Of a stretch of 12,524 bases of DNA, positions 1 to 6,684 are shown in pieces. This stretch comes from Candidatus Poribacteria bacterium (GTDB lineage Bacteria > Poribacteria > WGA-4E > GCA-2687025). Under the pieces are notes generated by a model. That model was not told where the DNA came from, searched no databases, and saw nothing but the letters and a program-made list of their open reading frames with translations. Location of the stretch: assembly GCA_002687025.1 (NCBI GenBank), contig NYZG01000228.1, positions 1 through 12,524 of the forward strand, given 5' to 3'. Position numbers and translations under genes: made by a program. Numbering within the stretch: position 1 is the stretch's first letter; each line of letters opens with the position of its first letter.

Positions 1-61
1 CCGGGTTCCCCGCGAACGGCTCGGACGCAAACGCGTCGATCACGTATAGCGGCGTAGGCAA
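1..61 (-). CDS. PhzF-family protein, N-terminus only (runs off left edge)
   Basis: Only the first 20 codons lie in the window. The minus strand reads MPTPLYVIDAFASEPFAGN from a TTG codon at 61-59. This is the hallmark start of the PhzF / phenazine-biosynthesis-like isomerase family, whose members open with a beta strand ending in V-D-A-F, then P-F-x-G-N-P. PhzF relatives are epimerase- or isomerase-like enzymes of the diaminopimelate epimerase fold, and most have no known substrate. The TTG start is chosen because a purine-rich GGAAAGGGA lies 5 nt upstream and the VDAF motif sits at the usual distance from the N-terminus. A GTG at 43 is in frame but would cut into the first strand. The gene follows the DUF362 gene after a 31-bp gap, so the two are probably cotranscribed. 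Function beyond the family name cannot be judged from this fragment. Confidence 0.72.
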   Translation of the reverse strand, partial: MPTPLYVIDAFASEPFAGNP

Positions 62-66
62 CGCGA

Positions 67-75
67 TCCCTTTCC
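67..75 (-). promoter_or_regulatory. Ribosome binding site for the PhzF-like TTG start
   Basis: Minus-strand GGAAAGGGA lies 5 nt before the TTG codon at 61. It supports that rare start codon over the in-frame GTG at 43. It lies inside the 31-bp gap after the DUF362 stop. Confidence 0.5.
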
Positions 76-92
76 ACAGATGCCCGAAGGGC

Positions 93-1040
93 TCAGAGCG
101 ATGCCGCCGTCCTCCGCGACCACAGGTCCTTCACCACGCTCCTCACCAGGCGGAGCGGCGAGAAGGTCGCGGGGATGAGCGTCGGCAAGGCGAAGTCCGC
201 GACGCGCGCGTCCTCGACCGAGACGCCCTCGACGACGATGTTCGCTATGTCCGTCTCGCCGACGCCCAGCTTGCGCGCCGCAGGTATGAAGGGCAGATCG
301 TCGGCGGGGATCGCGAGCACGTCGCACAGCACGCGGTCCACGGCGACGGGATCGACACTCGCTACGAGCAGGCCGAGTGGGTACGGGTCGCCGAAGCGGG
401 GGCCCGTCCGCGCCATCGCGATGATGCCATCGACGACTGTCAGCGTGGGGCGTATCTCGCGGACGTATTCGAGAATCATGCCCGCGAACAGCGACCGGTC
501 GTCGCCGTGCGTGAGGTGGTAGACCGCCTTTTTCTTCCCGGGCACGCAGCCGTAGAGGTTCTTCACGCCTGCCGTCAGGAGCATCTGCCGGTGCGCCTTG
601 AGCTTCGGCAGATTGAGGACCACGTCGGCCTCCAGCACGTCGGCCGACATGCGGAACCGTTTCACGGACGCGCCGTCGGCGGGAACGCTGACGACTCTGT
701 CGCGGAAATCGACGATCGGCGCGTTGAAATGGCGCGCGACGGCTCCGATGCCCGCCGACTCAGCGACGGCCTCGGCGGCGCCGAAGGCGGGACTGTCTCC
801 CACGACCGGCCGGGCCCCCAGATCGCGCACCCTGCAGAGCGCTTCGCCCACCAGCGATGGGTGCGTGGTCGTGGCCGACTCGACATCGGCGTGCGTGACG
901 AGGTTGGGCTTGAGAAGGACCGTGTCGCCGCGCCGGACGTGCGACGCCAACCCACCAAGGGGCTCGAGGAGCGCGTCCCACGCACGGCCCACGGTCGCTC
1001 GGTCGTAGTCCGCACAACGGGCGATGGACACGGTGGTCAT
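93..1040 (-). CDS. DUF362 domain-containing protein
   Basis: A 315-residue protein that is DUF362 over nearly its whole length. Visible family blocks are L-L-K-P-N-L-V (42-48), T-T-T-H-P (57-61), G-D-S-P-A-F-G (81-87), L-P-K-L-K (144-148), and G-V-K-N-L-Y-G (158-164) followed by a lysine run at 169-171. The C-terminal part has S-V-D-P-V-A-V-D (228-235). DUF362 proteins are widespread in bacteria and archaea, sometimes fused to ferredoxin domains. No cysteine-rich 4Fe-4S motif is present here, so this is the stand-alone form. Biochemical function is not established. There is no signal peptide, so it is probably cytoplasmic. The ATG at 1040 has GGAG 6 nt upstream. The stop is followed after 31 bp by the PhzF-like gene, suggesting an operon. 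A candidate promoter lies near 1158-1186. Confidence 0.9.
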   Translation of the reverse strand: MTTVSIARCADYDRATVGRAWDALLEPLGGLASHVRRGDTVLLKPNLVTHADVESATTTHPSLVGEALCRVRDLGARPVVGDSPAFGAAEAVAESAGIGAVARHFNAPIVDFRDRVVSVPADGASVKRFRMSADVLEADVVLNLPKLKAHRQMLLTAGVKNLYGCVPGKKKAVYHLTHGDDRSLFAGMILEYVREIRPTLTVVDGIIAMARTGPRFGDPYPLGLLVASVDPVAVDRVLCDVLAIPADDLPFIPAARKLGVGETDIANIVVEGVSVEDARVADFALPTLIPATFSPLRLVRSVVKDLWSRRTAASL

Positions 1041-1157
1041 CGGCTGCTCCGGGCGCGCACGCGGGTCGTGCGGCTCGAGCCGCCATGGCGCCGTTCTCGA
1101 TGCTGTCTCTCAGGCATGCGCGGGACTTCGTGGAGGCGTCAGAGCGTCAGCCCAAGC

Positions 1158-1186
1158 ATGATACGGTCCGCTCAGGGCCGTGGGAA
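1158..1186 (-). promoter_or_regulatory. Candidate sigma70-type promoter for DUF362/PhzF
   Basis: On the minus strand TTCCCA (1186-1181) and TATCAT (1163-1158) are separated by 17 bp. They match the -35 consensus at 4 of 6 and the -10 consensus at 5 of 6 positions. The -10 lies about 118 bp upstream of the DUF362 start. Short matches like this arise by chance, so it is only a candidate. Confidence 0.3.
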
Positions 1187-1223
1187 GGGCACGGCCAGCC
1201 GGTCGACCAGGTGAGAGAGCGCG

Positions 1224-1241
1224 CTCGCCGTTGTCGGCGAG
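1224..1241. repeat. Perfect inverted repeat, 7-bp stem and 4-nt loop
   Basis: CTCGCCG and CGGCGAG flank TTGT in the middle of the divergent region. All seven pairs are Watson-Crick and six are G:C or C:G. No T-run follows on either strand, so it is not a standard intrinsic terminator. It could be an operator half-site pair, an RNA hairpin in a leader, or chance in GC-rich DNA. Confidence 0.4.
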
Positions 1242-1284
1242 GCATCACACGCCCGAGTGTGCGTTGTCAGCGCGAGTCCGGCCC

Positions 1285-1313
1285 TTGACGCGCCAGCCGC
1301 GCCGACCCACATT
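1285..1313 (+). promoter_or_regulatory. Weak candidate promoter for the exported protein gene
   Basis: TTGACG (1285-1290, 5 of 6 to the -35 consensus) is followed after 17 bp by CACATT (1308-1313, 3 of 6 to the -10 consensus). It would give a leader of roughly 120 nt before the ATG at 1443. The poor -10 makes this uncertain. Confidence 0.22.
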
Positions 1314-1442
1314 CGGCCCGCGGCCGCGTACCCCACGGCAATCGGAAGGCGCGGTCTGTGTCTGCACGACCGAACGGGACGGCGCCCCAACCGCGGGCGA
1401 GCCCGGGGCGACCCGTTCCCCAACCACGCATCGGAGATCCCC

Positions 1443-2726
1443 ATGTCGCGCGCGCACGCGCTCTGGGTCGGGCTGTTCTGTCTCGGGTCCCACCTTCACG
1501 CTCAGGAGAGCGCCCACACGCGGAACCGGATCGACGGCATCCCGGTCGTCTCGTCGTCGGAGGCGTGGGCGGGGAAGACGCTCGCGTTCCTGCACGCGGC
1601 ACTTCAGCCTCTCGGATGCGACGCGTCGGAGGCGTTCCTGGCGGGCATCTCCGGGGACGCGTTTGTGTTCACGTACCTCGACGCCCCGGTCGATGAGCAG
1701 CAGCGGGACCACTGGCCGATGGACGTATTCGGGGCAGCCGCCGGGCCGCTCGGGTACGCCGTCGAGTGGGTCACAGATCGGCCCATGGACGAGGTGAAGG
1801 CGCTCGTGACGCGCGAGATCGACGCGGGACATCCCCTGCTGACCCACTCGCTCGATACGCGCACGCACTTCTTCCAGATCATCGCCGGCTATGACCTCGA
1901 TAATGGGGTCTTCCTAGTGCAAGGGGTGGATCGGCTGTTCTCAGAGCCGGGATACGGCGAAGTGGCGATCCCGGCTGGCTGGTCGGGAGCCGTGCCTGGC
2001 GAGACGTTCTGGGCGAGGAATCCACTTGGGGTCGTGTCGCGGATCGCAGACACGCCGGAGCTCGACCGCGGGAGTCTGGCCCGGGACGCGTTGCGCCGGG
2101 CGGTCTCCCTGTGGGAGCGGCCAGCGTTCCCCTTCGGCGACTACTGGGAAGAGGGCGATTGGGCGAGATGGGCCGGGAACCTGCCGCTGCCCGAGATGGA
2201 GCAGCCACTCGGGGCGGCGGCGTACGACGCGCTCAGACGTGACGTGCTGAACGCCGAAGCGATCACGGGAGGGATGATCTGGCGGCTCGACGAGCAGTTC
2301 GTCGTCCGCAAATACCGACATCTCGACGCGGCACGGTTCCTGCGCGAGGTGTCGCGGGAGTTCGCCACCGAGGACGGAGACACGCTGGAGACTGTGGCGA
2401 CACGCTTCGAGGACACGGCGAAGGACGGCGACGCGTTCTATCGCATGTTCTGGGGACACGCGCTGACAGACGACCCGCCGAGCACGCCGGAGGGGATTCG
2501 AGAGCGCATGGACGCCGCTCCGAACCTCGTGTTTGGTATACCAGACGACATCGCCGACGAGACGTTCTCGCCATGGGCCGATTGCCGAGTCATGCACCAT
2601 CCGTGGGGACGGATCGTCGTCCTCGACACGCGGGAGCGACGGGCGCACGCGGCGGCGTTGGCGCGAGCGCTGAAGGCACACGGCGAGGAGTCTATCGACT
2701 TGCTGCGGGGAGTCGTAGTCGACTAA
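1443..2726 (+). CDS. Exported BtrH/C39-like protein, probable pseudo-peptidase
   Basis: A 427-residue protein and the only plus-strand gene here. Residues 1-20 look like a signal peptide: a short n-region, the hydrophobic stretch ALWVGLFCLG, and a likely cleavage after H-L-H-A at 20. The ATG at 1443 is chosen over the longer open frame because of this signal and a GGAG 6 nt upstream. Residues about 35-165 resemble the BtrH N-terminal / peptidase C39-like fold: a helix after V-V-S-S-S (35-39), L-G-C-D-A-S-E-A-F (57-65), G-I-S-G-D-A-F (68-74), then G-H-P-L-L (129-133) and T-H-F-F-Q-I-I-A-G-Y-D (141-151), whose His142 fits the family histidine. The usual nucleophilic cysteine at the start of the first helix is not seen; W42-A43 stands there. 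C59 lies further on, at the helix end. The C-terminal 200 residues match nothing I recognise. A cysteine-peptidase-like fold without catalysis is my inference. Confidence 0.72.
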   Translation: MSRAHALWVGLFCLGSHLHAQESAHTRNRIDGIPVVSSSEAWAGKTLAFLHAALQPLGCDASEAFLAGISGDAFVFTYLDAPVDEQQRDHWPMDVFGAAAGPLGYAVEWVTDRPMDEVKALVTREIDAGHPLLTHSLDTRTHFFQIIAGYDLDNGVFLVQGVDRLFSEPGYGEVAIPAGWSGAVPGETFWARNPLGVVSRIADTPELDRGSLARDALRRAVSLWERPAFPFGDYWEEGDWARWAGNLPLPEMEQPLGAAAYDALRRDVLNAEAITGGMIWRLDEQFVVRKYRHLDAARFLREVSREFATEDGDTLETVATRFEDTAKDGDAFYRMFWGHALTDDPPSTPEGIRERMDAAPNLVFGIPDDIADETFSPWADCRVMHHPWGRIVVLDTRERRAHAAALARALKAHGEESIDLLRGVVVD

Positions 2727-2727
2727 G

Positions 2728-2767
2728 CGGCGCCACGTCGGGGAGCGGGCGGCAACGGACGGCGCCG
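2728..2767. terminator. Inverted repeat between convergent genes, possible terminator
   Basis: CGGCGCC at 2728-2734 is mirrored by GGCGCCG at 2761-2767 with a 26-nt loop. An alternative pairing joins CGTCGG at 2736-2741 with CCGACG at 2765-2770. It lies in the 50-bp gap between the exported protein (ending 2726) and the HAD gene (ending 2777), where a shared terminator would be expected. There is no T-run, so assignment is tentative. Confidence 0.3.
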
Positions 2768-2776
2768 ACGAGCGCA

Positions 2777-3496
2777 TTAGGCTGAGGTGAGGGGGAAGAA
2801 GTCGAGACCGCGTACGTCCGCGACGGAAGCGAGGACCGCGTAGGCGCCCGTGAAGTCGTGCCCATGCGTGTATGTGTTTGGGACCGCGATGGTGCGCGAG
2901 ATGCCCGCAGCAAGCGCGCTGGACACGCCGGAACCGGAGTCCTCCAGCGCCATGCACTCCGCCGGGGGCAGGCCGACACGTTCCGCGGCGCGAAGGTAGA
3001 TGTCAGGGGCCGGCTTGCGCGCGGCGATTTCAGGGTCGTCTCCGCAGACGATCGTGCTGAACACGCCTGCGTCCAGCTCCTGGCGCCCCATCGCCGCAAA
3101 CATGCGCGCGAGTGACACGTCCACAAAGCGACGGATGGAACTCGACGCAACGGCTAGCCTCAGTCCTGCCGCGAGGCCCGCCTCGATCAGGCCCTGCACG
3201 CCGTCCATCGGAGGCACTCGCGTGGACCGGAGGACCTCTACATACGCGTCCTCCCGCTCAGCCACGAGCTCCTCCGCGCTGACGGCGACGCTGAACGCGT
3301 CGATCAACTCGCGCGCATTCTCCACGTCCGACTTGCCCACAAACCCGGCGTGCATCTCCTCCGTGATGCGCGCACCGGGACCGGCATGCCTGCGGCACAC
3401 CACCTCGAACGCCTGCTTCTGCAGCGGCTCGGTGTCGGCGAGCAGTCCGTCCATGTCGAACAGGATGGCCCGGAGCGGGGGCGTGGTTGCGCTCAT
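2777..3496 (-). CDS. HAD-superfamily hydrolase, beta-phosphoglucomutase/phosphatase-like
   Basis: A 239-residue protein with all four HAD motifs. Motif I is F-D-M-D-G (13-17), with D14 as nucleophile and D16 as acid/base. Motif II is V-A-S-S-S (116-120). Motif III is R-K-P-A-P-D (160-165) with K161. Motif IV is L-E-D-S-G-S-G (184-190). The segment between motifs I and II is a helical cap, as in subfamily IA enzymes such as beta-phosphoglucomutase, phosphoglycolate phosphatase and 2-deoxyglucose-6-phosphate phosphatase. The family acts on small phosphorylated metabolites in the cytoplasm; the substrate cannot be read from sequence. The ATG at 3496 overlaps the stop of the pseudouridine synthase as ATGA, indicating coupled translation. 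An upstream in-frame extension exists but lies inside the neighbour. It is the last gene of the trpS-scp operon. Confidence 0.92.
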   Translation of the reverse strand: MSATTPPLRAILFDMDGLLADTEPLQKQAFEVVCRRHAGPGARITEEMHAGFVGKSDVENARELIDAFSVAVSAEELVAEREDAYVEVLRSTRVPPMDGVQGLIEAGLAAGLRLAVASSSIRRFVDVSLARMFAAMGRQELDAGVFSTIVCGDDPEIAARKPAPDIYLRAAERVGLPPAECMALEDSGSGVSSALAAGISRTIAVPNTYTHGHDFTGAYAVLASVADVRGLDFFPLTSA

Positions 3497-4245
3497 GCGG
3501 ATTCCCCGACCGACGCGCGCGCGTCCGCGTCGAGGCCTACGGCGTCCTCGAGCGCTCGCACCTCGTCGTCCAGCAGGTCGCGATGCTGGCCTCGAGGCAG
3601 GTCGCTCAGCTCCAAGGGGCCGTAGCGCACCCGCTGCAGGCGCGACACCGGCAACCCGGCGGCGAGGCACATCAGCTTCACCTGGTGCTTGCGCCCGTCG
3701 TGAATCACGATACGTAGGCGCGAACCGTCCCGGTCGGTAGCGAGGATGTCCGCGGCGTCTGGAGTCACGTGACGGCCCTCGACCTCGACGCCGGCGCGGA
3801 GCAGCCCTATCTTGCGTTCGGTGGCCCGCTCGCGCGTGCCGACGATGTATATCTTCTGCACGCCGTACGTGGGATGGGTCAGTCGATGGGCGAGTGCGCC
3901 GTCGTTCGTCAGGAGGAGGAGACCGTCGGCATCGCGGTCCAGACGGCCAACGGTGAAGAGGCGTTCCGGGGAGCCCTCGAGCAAGTCGAAGACGGTCTTC
4001 CGCCCGCCTGGGTCATGCGCAGTGCATAGGTAGCCACGAGGCTTGTTCATGACGACGTACCGGTACGCGTCCGGGAGCGCGGCGGGTTCATCGTCGACCC
4101 GTATGTCGTCGCCATGCTCGTTGACGGCGATGCCGGGCTCGTCGGCGATATCGCCGTTCACCGTGACGCGCCCATCGTGGATGATCGCTTTGGCGGCGCG
4201 GCGGGAAGCTACGCCCGCGTTGGCCAGGAACTTATCAAGCCGCAT
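3493..4245 (-). CDS. RsuA/RluB-family rRNA pseudouridine synthase
   Basis: A 250-residue enzyme that would convert uridine to pseudouridine in ribosomal RNA. The N-terminal S4 RNA-binding domain starts M-R-L-D-K-F-L-A-N-A-G-V-A-S-R-R (1-16) and extends to about 50. The catalytic domain has V-M-N-K-P-R-G-Y (65-72), D-P-G-G-R-K-T-V (78-85), and the signature G-R-L-D-R-D-A-D-G-L-L (100-110) with catalytic D103. It ends with the family pattern around I-H-D-G-R-K-H-Q-V-K (181-190) and R-Y-G-P-L-E-L (207-213). The length fits RluB (23S) or RsuA (16S) types; neighbours scpA-scpB favour RluB, a common synteny. The ATG at 4245 overlaps the scpB stop by 11 nt. An upstream in-frame extension has no S4-like sequence and is rejected. 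Confidence 0.93.
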   Translation of the reverse strand: MRLDKFLANAGVASRRAAKAIIHDGRVTVNGDIADEPGIAVNEHGDDIRVDDEPAALPDAYRYVVMNKPRGYLCTAHDPGGRKTVFDLLEGSPERLFTVGRLDRDADGLLLLTNDGALAHRLTHPTYGVQKIYIVGTRERATERKIGLLRAGVEVEGRHVTPDAADILATDRDGSRLRIVIHDGRKHQVKLMCLAAGLPVSRLQRVRYGPLELSDLPRGQHRDLLDDEVRALEDAVGLDADARASVGESA

Positions 4246-4804
4246 GCACGTCGTCCGCAGCCAGCGCGGTGGGACGGGCGAACATCTCACCGAGTTCGTC
4301 CAGCGACGGCAAGTCGGCCACATCGCGTAGGCCGAAATGCTCCAGGAAGCGATCGGTCGTCGCGTAGAGCAGGGGCCGGCCGGGAACGTCTCGGCGGCCC
4401 GATATTGTCACAAGCTTTCGCTCGATCAGGGAATTCAGGACACTGTCGCTGTTGACGCCGCGGATGTCCTCGACCTCGGCGCGGGTCACGGGTTGGTGGT
4501 ACGCCACGATGGCCAGCGCTTCGAGCGCCGCAGGCGAAAGCCGTGACGCGATCTCCTTCGTGAACAGCTTCTGCACGCTCTCCGAGTAGTCCTGACGCGT
4601 GGCCAGTTGGTAGCCCTTCTGCACCTCGACGAGTTTGAAGCCTCGGGCGTCGGCGTCGTACTCCTCCTGCAACTCGGTCAGCAGACGTCGCGCCGTGCGG
4701 GTGTCGAGGTCGTCCACGACCTCGACGATCTGCGGCAGCGTTACCGGCGCGCCGGCGGCGAAGAGCAACGCCTCAATGGTCCGCTTAAGCGTCACTGGGT
4801 CCAT
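4235..4804 (-). CDS. scpB: Segregation and condensation protein B
   Basis: A 189-residue ScpB. This is the winged-helix dimeric subunit that, with ScpA, binds the SMC ATPase to form the bacterial condensin complex for chromosome compaction and segregation. Family landmarks are I-E-A-L-L-F-A-A-G-A-P-V (10-21), G-Y-Q-L-A-T-R (64-70), and the strongly conserved L-S-P-A-A-L-E-A-L-A-I-V-A-Y-H-Q-P-V-T-R (89-108). These are followed by R-G-V-N-S-D (115-120) and G-R-R-D-V-P-G-R-P (136-144). The ATG at 4804 gives the usual N-terminus about ten residues before the first conserved helix. An in-frame start at 4858 would add 18 Ser/Pro/Thr-rich residues inside scpA. The gene overlaps scpA by 20 nt and the pseudouridine synthase by 11 nt. 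No strong ribosome binding site is seen, which fits coupling to scpA translation. Confidence 0.95.
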   Translation of the reverse strand: MDPVTLKRTIEALLFAAGAPVTLPQIVEVVDDLDTRTARRLLTELQEEYDADARGFKLVEVQKGYQLATRQDYSESVQKLFTKEIASRLSPAALEALAIVAYHQPVTRAEVEDIRGVNSDSVLNSLIERKLVTISGRRDVPGRPLLYATTDRFLEHFGLRDVADLPSLDELGEMFARPTALAADDVHAA

Positions 4805-5582
4805 CGAATTGTGTCCACTGGAAGGTCGAGATGTCGGGGCGATCTGGGTTGAGGTCAATCATGATGGGGCCGAGTCGGGCCGCCTGGGTGGCGAGTATCT
4901 GCTGCATACGCGCGAGTTCTAGTATTGCGAGAAAGGTGCATACGAGCTCGAGCCTGCTCTGAAAGCTCAGGAAGAGCGCGCTGAACTCCATCTGCTTCTC
5001 GATTTCCAGGCGCATCACGAGCTCGCCGATCTTCTGCTCGACGGTGATGGGATCGTCCTCGATTTCGTCGGGGAAGTCCGGGACGAATTCGTCGTGCTGG
5101 GCGATCACCGTCTGGAACGCGGCCATCAGGTCGAACAGCGTGGCGCGTATGTGGTATTCATGCTCGACGTTCGCGGCGAATTCGTCGTCGGGCGGCCGGG
5201 TGTAGACTTCTGCGCGTGCCGCCTCGCACTCGTCCAGGAACGTCGCGGCTTCCTTGAAGCGCTTGTATTCGAGGAGTTGACGGACCAGTTCCTCGCGCAC
5301 TTCATCGGGGTGGCCGGAGGCGGCCGCGGCCCTCGCGGCGGGCAGCATGCTCTGCGATTTCAGGTAAACGAGCGTGGACGCCATCACCAGGTATTCGGAC
5401 GCTACGTCCAGGTCCAGCATCTCCATCAGATCGAGGTAGGAGAGGTACTGGCCGGTGATCTCGGCGATGCGGACATCGTGGATGTCCATCTCATTGCGCT
5501 GGATGAGATGCAGCAGCAGGTCCAGCGGGCCCTGGAATTGCGGCCCCAGGTCCAGTTCGAGCTGTGACGTCTCTACGGCCAT
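4785..5582 (-). CDS. scpA: Segregation and condensation protein A
   Basis: A 265-residue ScpA, the kleisin that bridges the SMC dimer and binds ScpB. The N-terminal motif F-Q-G-P-L-D-L-L-L-H-L-I (16-27) is diagnostic. It is followed by D-I-H-D-V (33-37), I-T-G-Q-Y-L (42-47), and Y-L-V-M-A-S-T-L-V-Y-L-K-S (64-76). Acidic and helical stretches make up the middle. The C-terminal winged helix ends in a family-like L-A-I-L-E-L-A-R region. The start is either the ATG at 5582 or the adjacent TTG at 5585. GGGAG lies 11 nt before the ATG and 8 nt before the TTG, so the TTG may be used, adding one residue. It lies 31 bp downstream of trpS and overlaps scpB by 20 nt, so expression is probably cotranscriptional with trpS. 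Confidence 0.94.
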   Translation of the reverse strand: MAVETSQLELDLGPQFQGPLDLLLHLIQRNEMDIHDVRIAEITGQYLSYLDLMEMLDLDVASEYLVMASTLVYLKSQSMLPAARAAAASGHPDEVREELVRQLLEYKRFKEAATFLDECEAARAEVYTRPPDDEFAANVEHEYHIRATLFDLMAAFQTVIAQHDEFVPDFPDEIEDDPITVEQKIGELVMRLEIEKQMEFSALFLSFQSRLELVCTFLAILELARMQQILATQAARLGPIMIDLNPDRPDISTFQWTQFDGPSDA

Positions 5583-5616
5583 CAACGTGGACGCTCCCTG
5601 GTCCCCTGCGGCGGCT

Positions 5617-6684
5617 TCATCCGGCGGCTTCCGCCTTGCGCATGCGATCCCTCGCCTTCCGAGAGATGCGGTTCCATACGCCGGTCAGGCCCATCGCCTT
5701 CTTCATCTCCGACACGGTGTCGTTGGCGATCTCCTGCGTGCGCAACGTGCCTTCGTAGATTACCTGCTCGACGTACCCCGGTCGGCTGTCGTAATCCGCG
5801 CGCCGTTGGCGGATCGGGTCGAGGAAGGCGTTCAGGGCCGCGGCCAACTTCGTCTTGACCTCGACATCCCCTACCGCGCCCTTGAGGTAGCGCTCCTTCA
5901 GGTCGTCGACCTCGTCGGTATTCGGGTTGAACGCGTCGTGGTAGATGAACACCGGGTTCCCCTCGACGCGCCCCGGGATGTCGGCCCTTGTGCGGTTCGG
6001 GTCTGTGAACATGCCGCGCACCGTCTTTTCGACGACTCTCGGGTCGTCGGACAGGAAGATGCAGTTGTCGAGGCTTTTGCTCATCTTCGCCTGCCCGTCG
6101 GTGCCGATCAGGGTCGGCACGTCGCCGATCATGGCCTCGGGTACCGGGAACACCTCTCCGTAATACGCGTTGAAGCGCCTGGCGATTTCGCGTGTGATCT
6201 CGACGTGGGCTTTGTTGTCCTGGCCGACCGGCACCAGGGCAGACCTGGGCATGAGGATATCCGCCGCCTGCAGCACCGGATAGCCGATCAGGCCGAACGG
6301 TACGGACTCCTCGTCGATGCCGGCGGCCCGGGCCATGTCCTTGATGCTCGGGAGCCGCGTGAGTCGGGGTAGCGTCACGAGCATCTCGAAGAACAGGTTT
6401 ATCTCATATACGGCGTGCACGGCGGACTGGAGGTAGATCGTCGATCGCTCTGGGTCGATACCGACGGCGAGGTAGTCCAGGACCATTTCGCGGATGTTCA
6501 CGCGTAGGGCGTCGATGTGCTCTTTCTGCGGGCGCGTCGTGAGCATGTGGAGGTCGGCGACCAGGAAGTAGCAGTCGTACTCGTCCTGTAGCCGCACTCG
6601 ATTCTGCAGCGACCCGACGTAATGTCCCAGGTGCATCTTACCCGTGGGGCGGTCCCCGGTAAGGATGCGCTTCCGATCACTCAT
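5617..6684 (-). CDS. trpS: Tryptophan--tRNA ligase
   Basis: A 355-residue class I aminoacyl-tRNA synthetase that charges tRNA-Trp. The N-terminus carries G-D-R-P-T-G-K-M-H-L-G-H (10-21), with the HIGH-type H-L-G-H at 18-21. The K-M-S-K-S loop is at 200-204. The TrpRS-specific V-A-D-L-H (42-46) and P-V-G-Q-D-N-K-A-H-V-E (152-162) distinguish it from tyrosyl-tRNA synthetase, and the length is typical of TrpRS. The ATG at 6684 has AGGAAGGG 7 nt upstream, an unusually good ribosome binding site for this window. It is the first gene of the trpS-scpA-scpB-rlu-HAD unit, and its promoter should be in the 424 bp upstream. No T-box or trp-tandem leader is visible to me. Confidence 0.96.
   Translation of the reverse strand: MSDRKRILTGDRPTGKMHLGHYVGSLQNRVRLQDEYDCYFLVADLHMLTTRPQKEHIDALRVNIREMVLDYLAVGIDPERSTIYLQSAVHAVYEINLFFEMLVTLPRLTRLPSIKDMARAAGIDEESVPFGLIGYPVLQAADILMPRSALVPVGQDNKAHVEITREIARRFNAYYGEVFPVPEAMIGDVPTLIGTDGQAKMSKSLDNCIFLSDDPRVVEKTVRGMFTDPNRTRADIPGRVEGNPVFIYHDAFNPNTDEVDDLKERYLKGAVGDVEVKTKLAAALNAFLDPIRQRRADYDSRPGYVEQVIYEGTLRTQEIANDTVSEMKKAMGLTGVWNRISRKARDRMRKAEAAG

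Larger units (their letters stand above)
1041..1442. other. Divergent intergenic region, no gene seen
   Basis: This 402-bp gap separates the minus-strand DUF362 gene from the plus-strand exported protein. The plus-strand frame is open upstream of 1443 (back to 1257), but that extension is Pro/Arg/Ala-rich and precedes a clear signal peptide with its own ribosome binding site, so I do not count it as coding. The gap holds a candidate promoter for each direction and a perfect hairpin at 1224-1241. I see no tRNA or other RNA gene. Confidence 0.6.

Noticed and set aside
1257..1442. Upstream extension of the exported-protein frame
   Set aside because: It would put 62 Pro/Arg/Ala-rich residues before a complete signal peptide, and the ATG at 1443 has its own ribosome binding site.
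1941..2957. Long minus-strand open frame (338 codons) across the exported-protein gene
   Set aside because: It is Arg-rich, has no recognisable motif, and spans the convergent gap into the HAD gene. The plus-strand frame has a signal peptide, ribosome binding site and family blocks.
5455..6372. Plus-strand open frame of 305 codons opposite scpA and trpS
   Set aside because: It lies antisense to two clearly assigned housekeeping genes, and its composition is a shadow of their codon usage.
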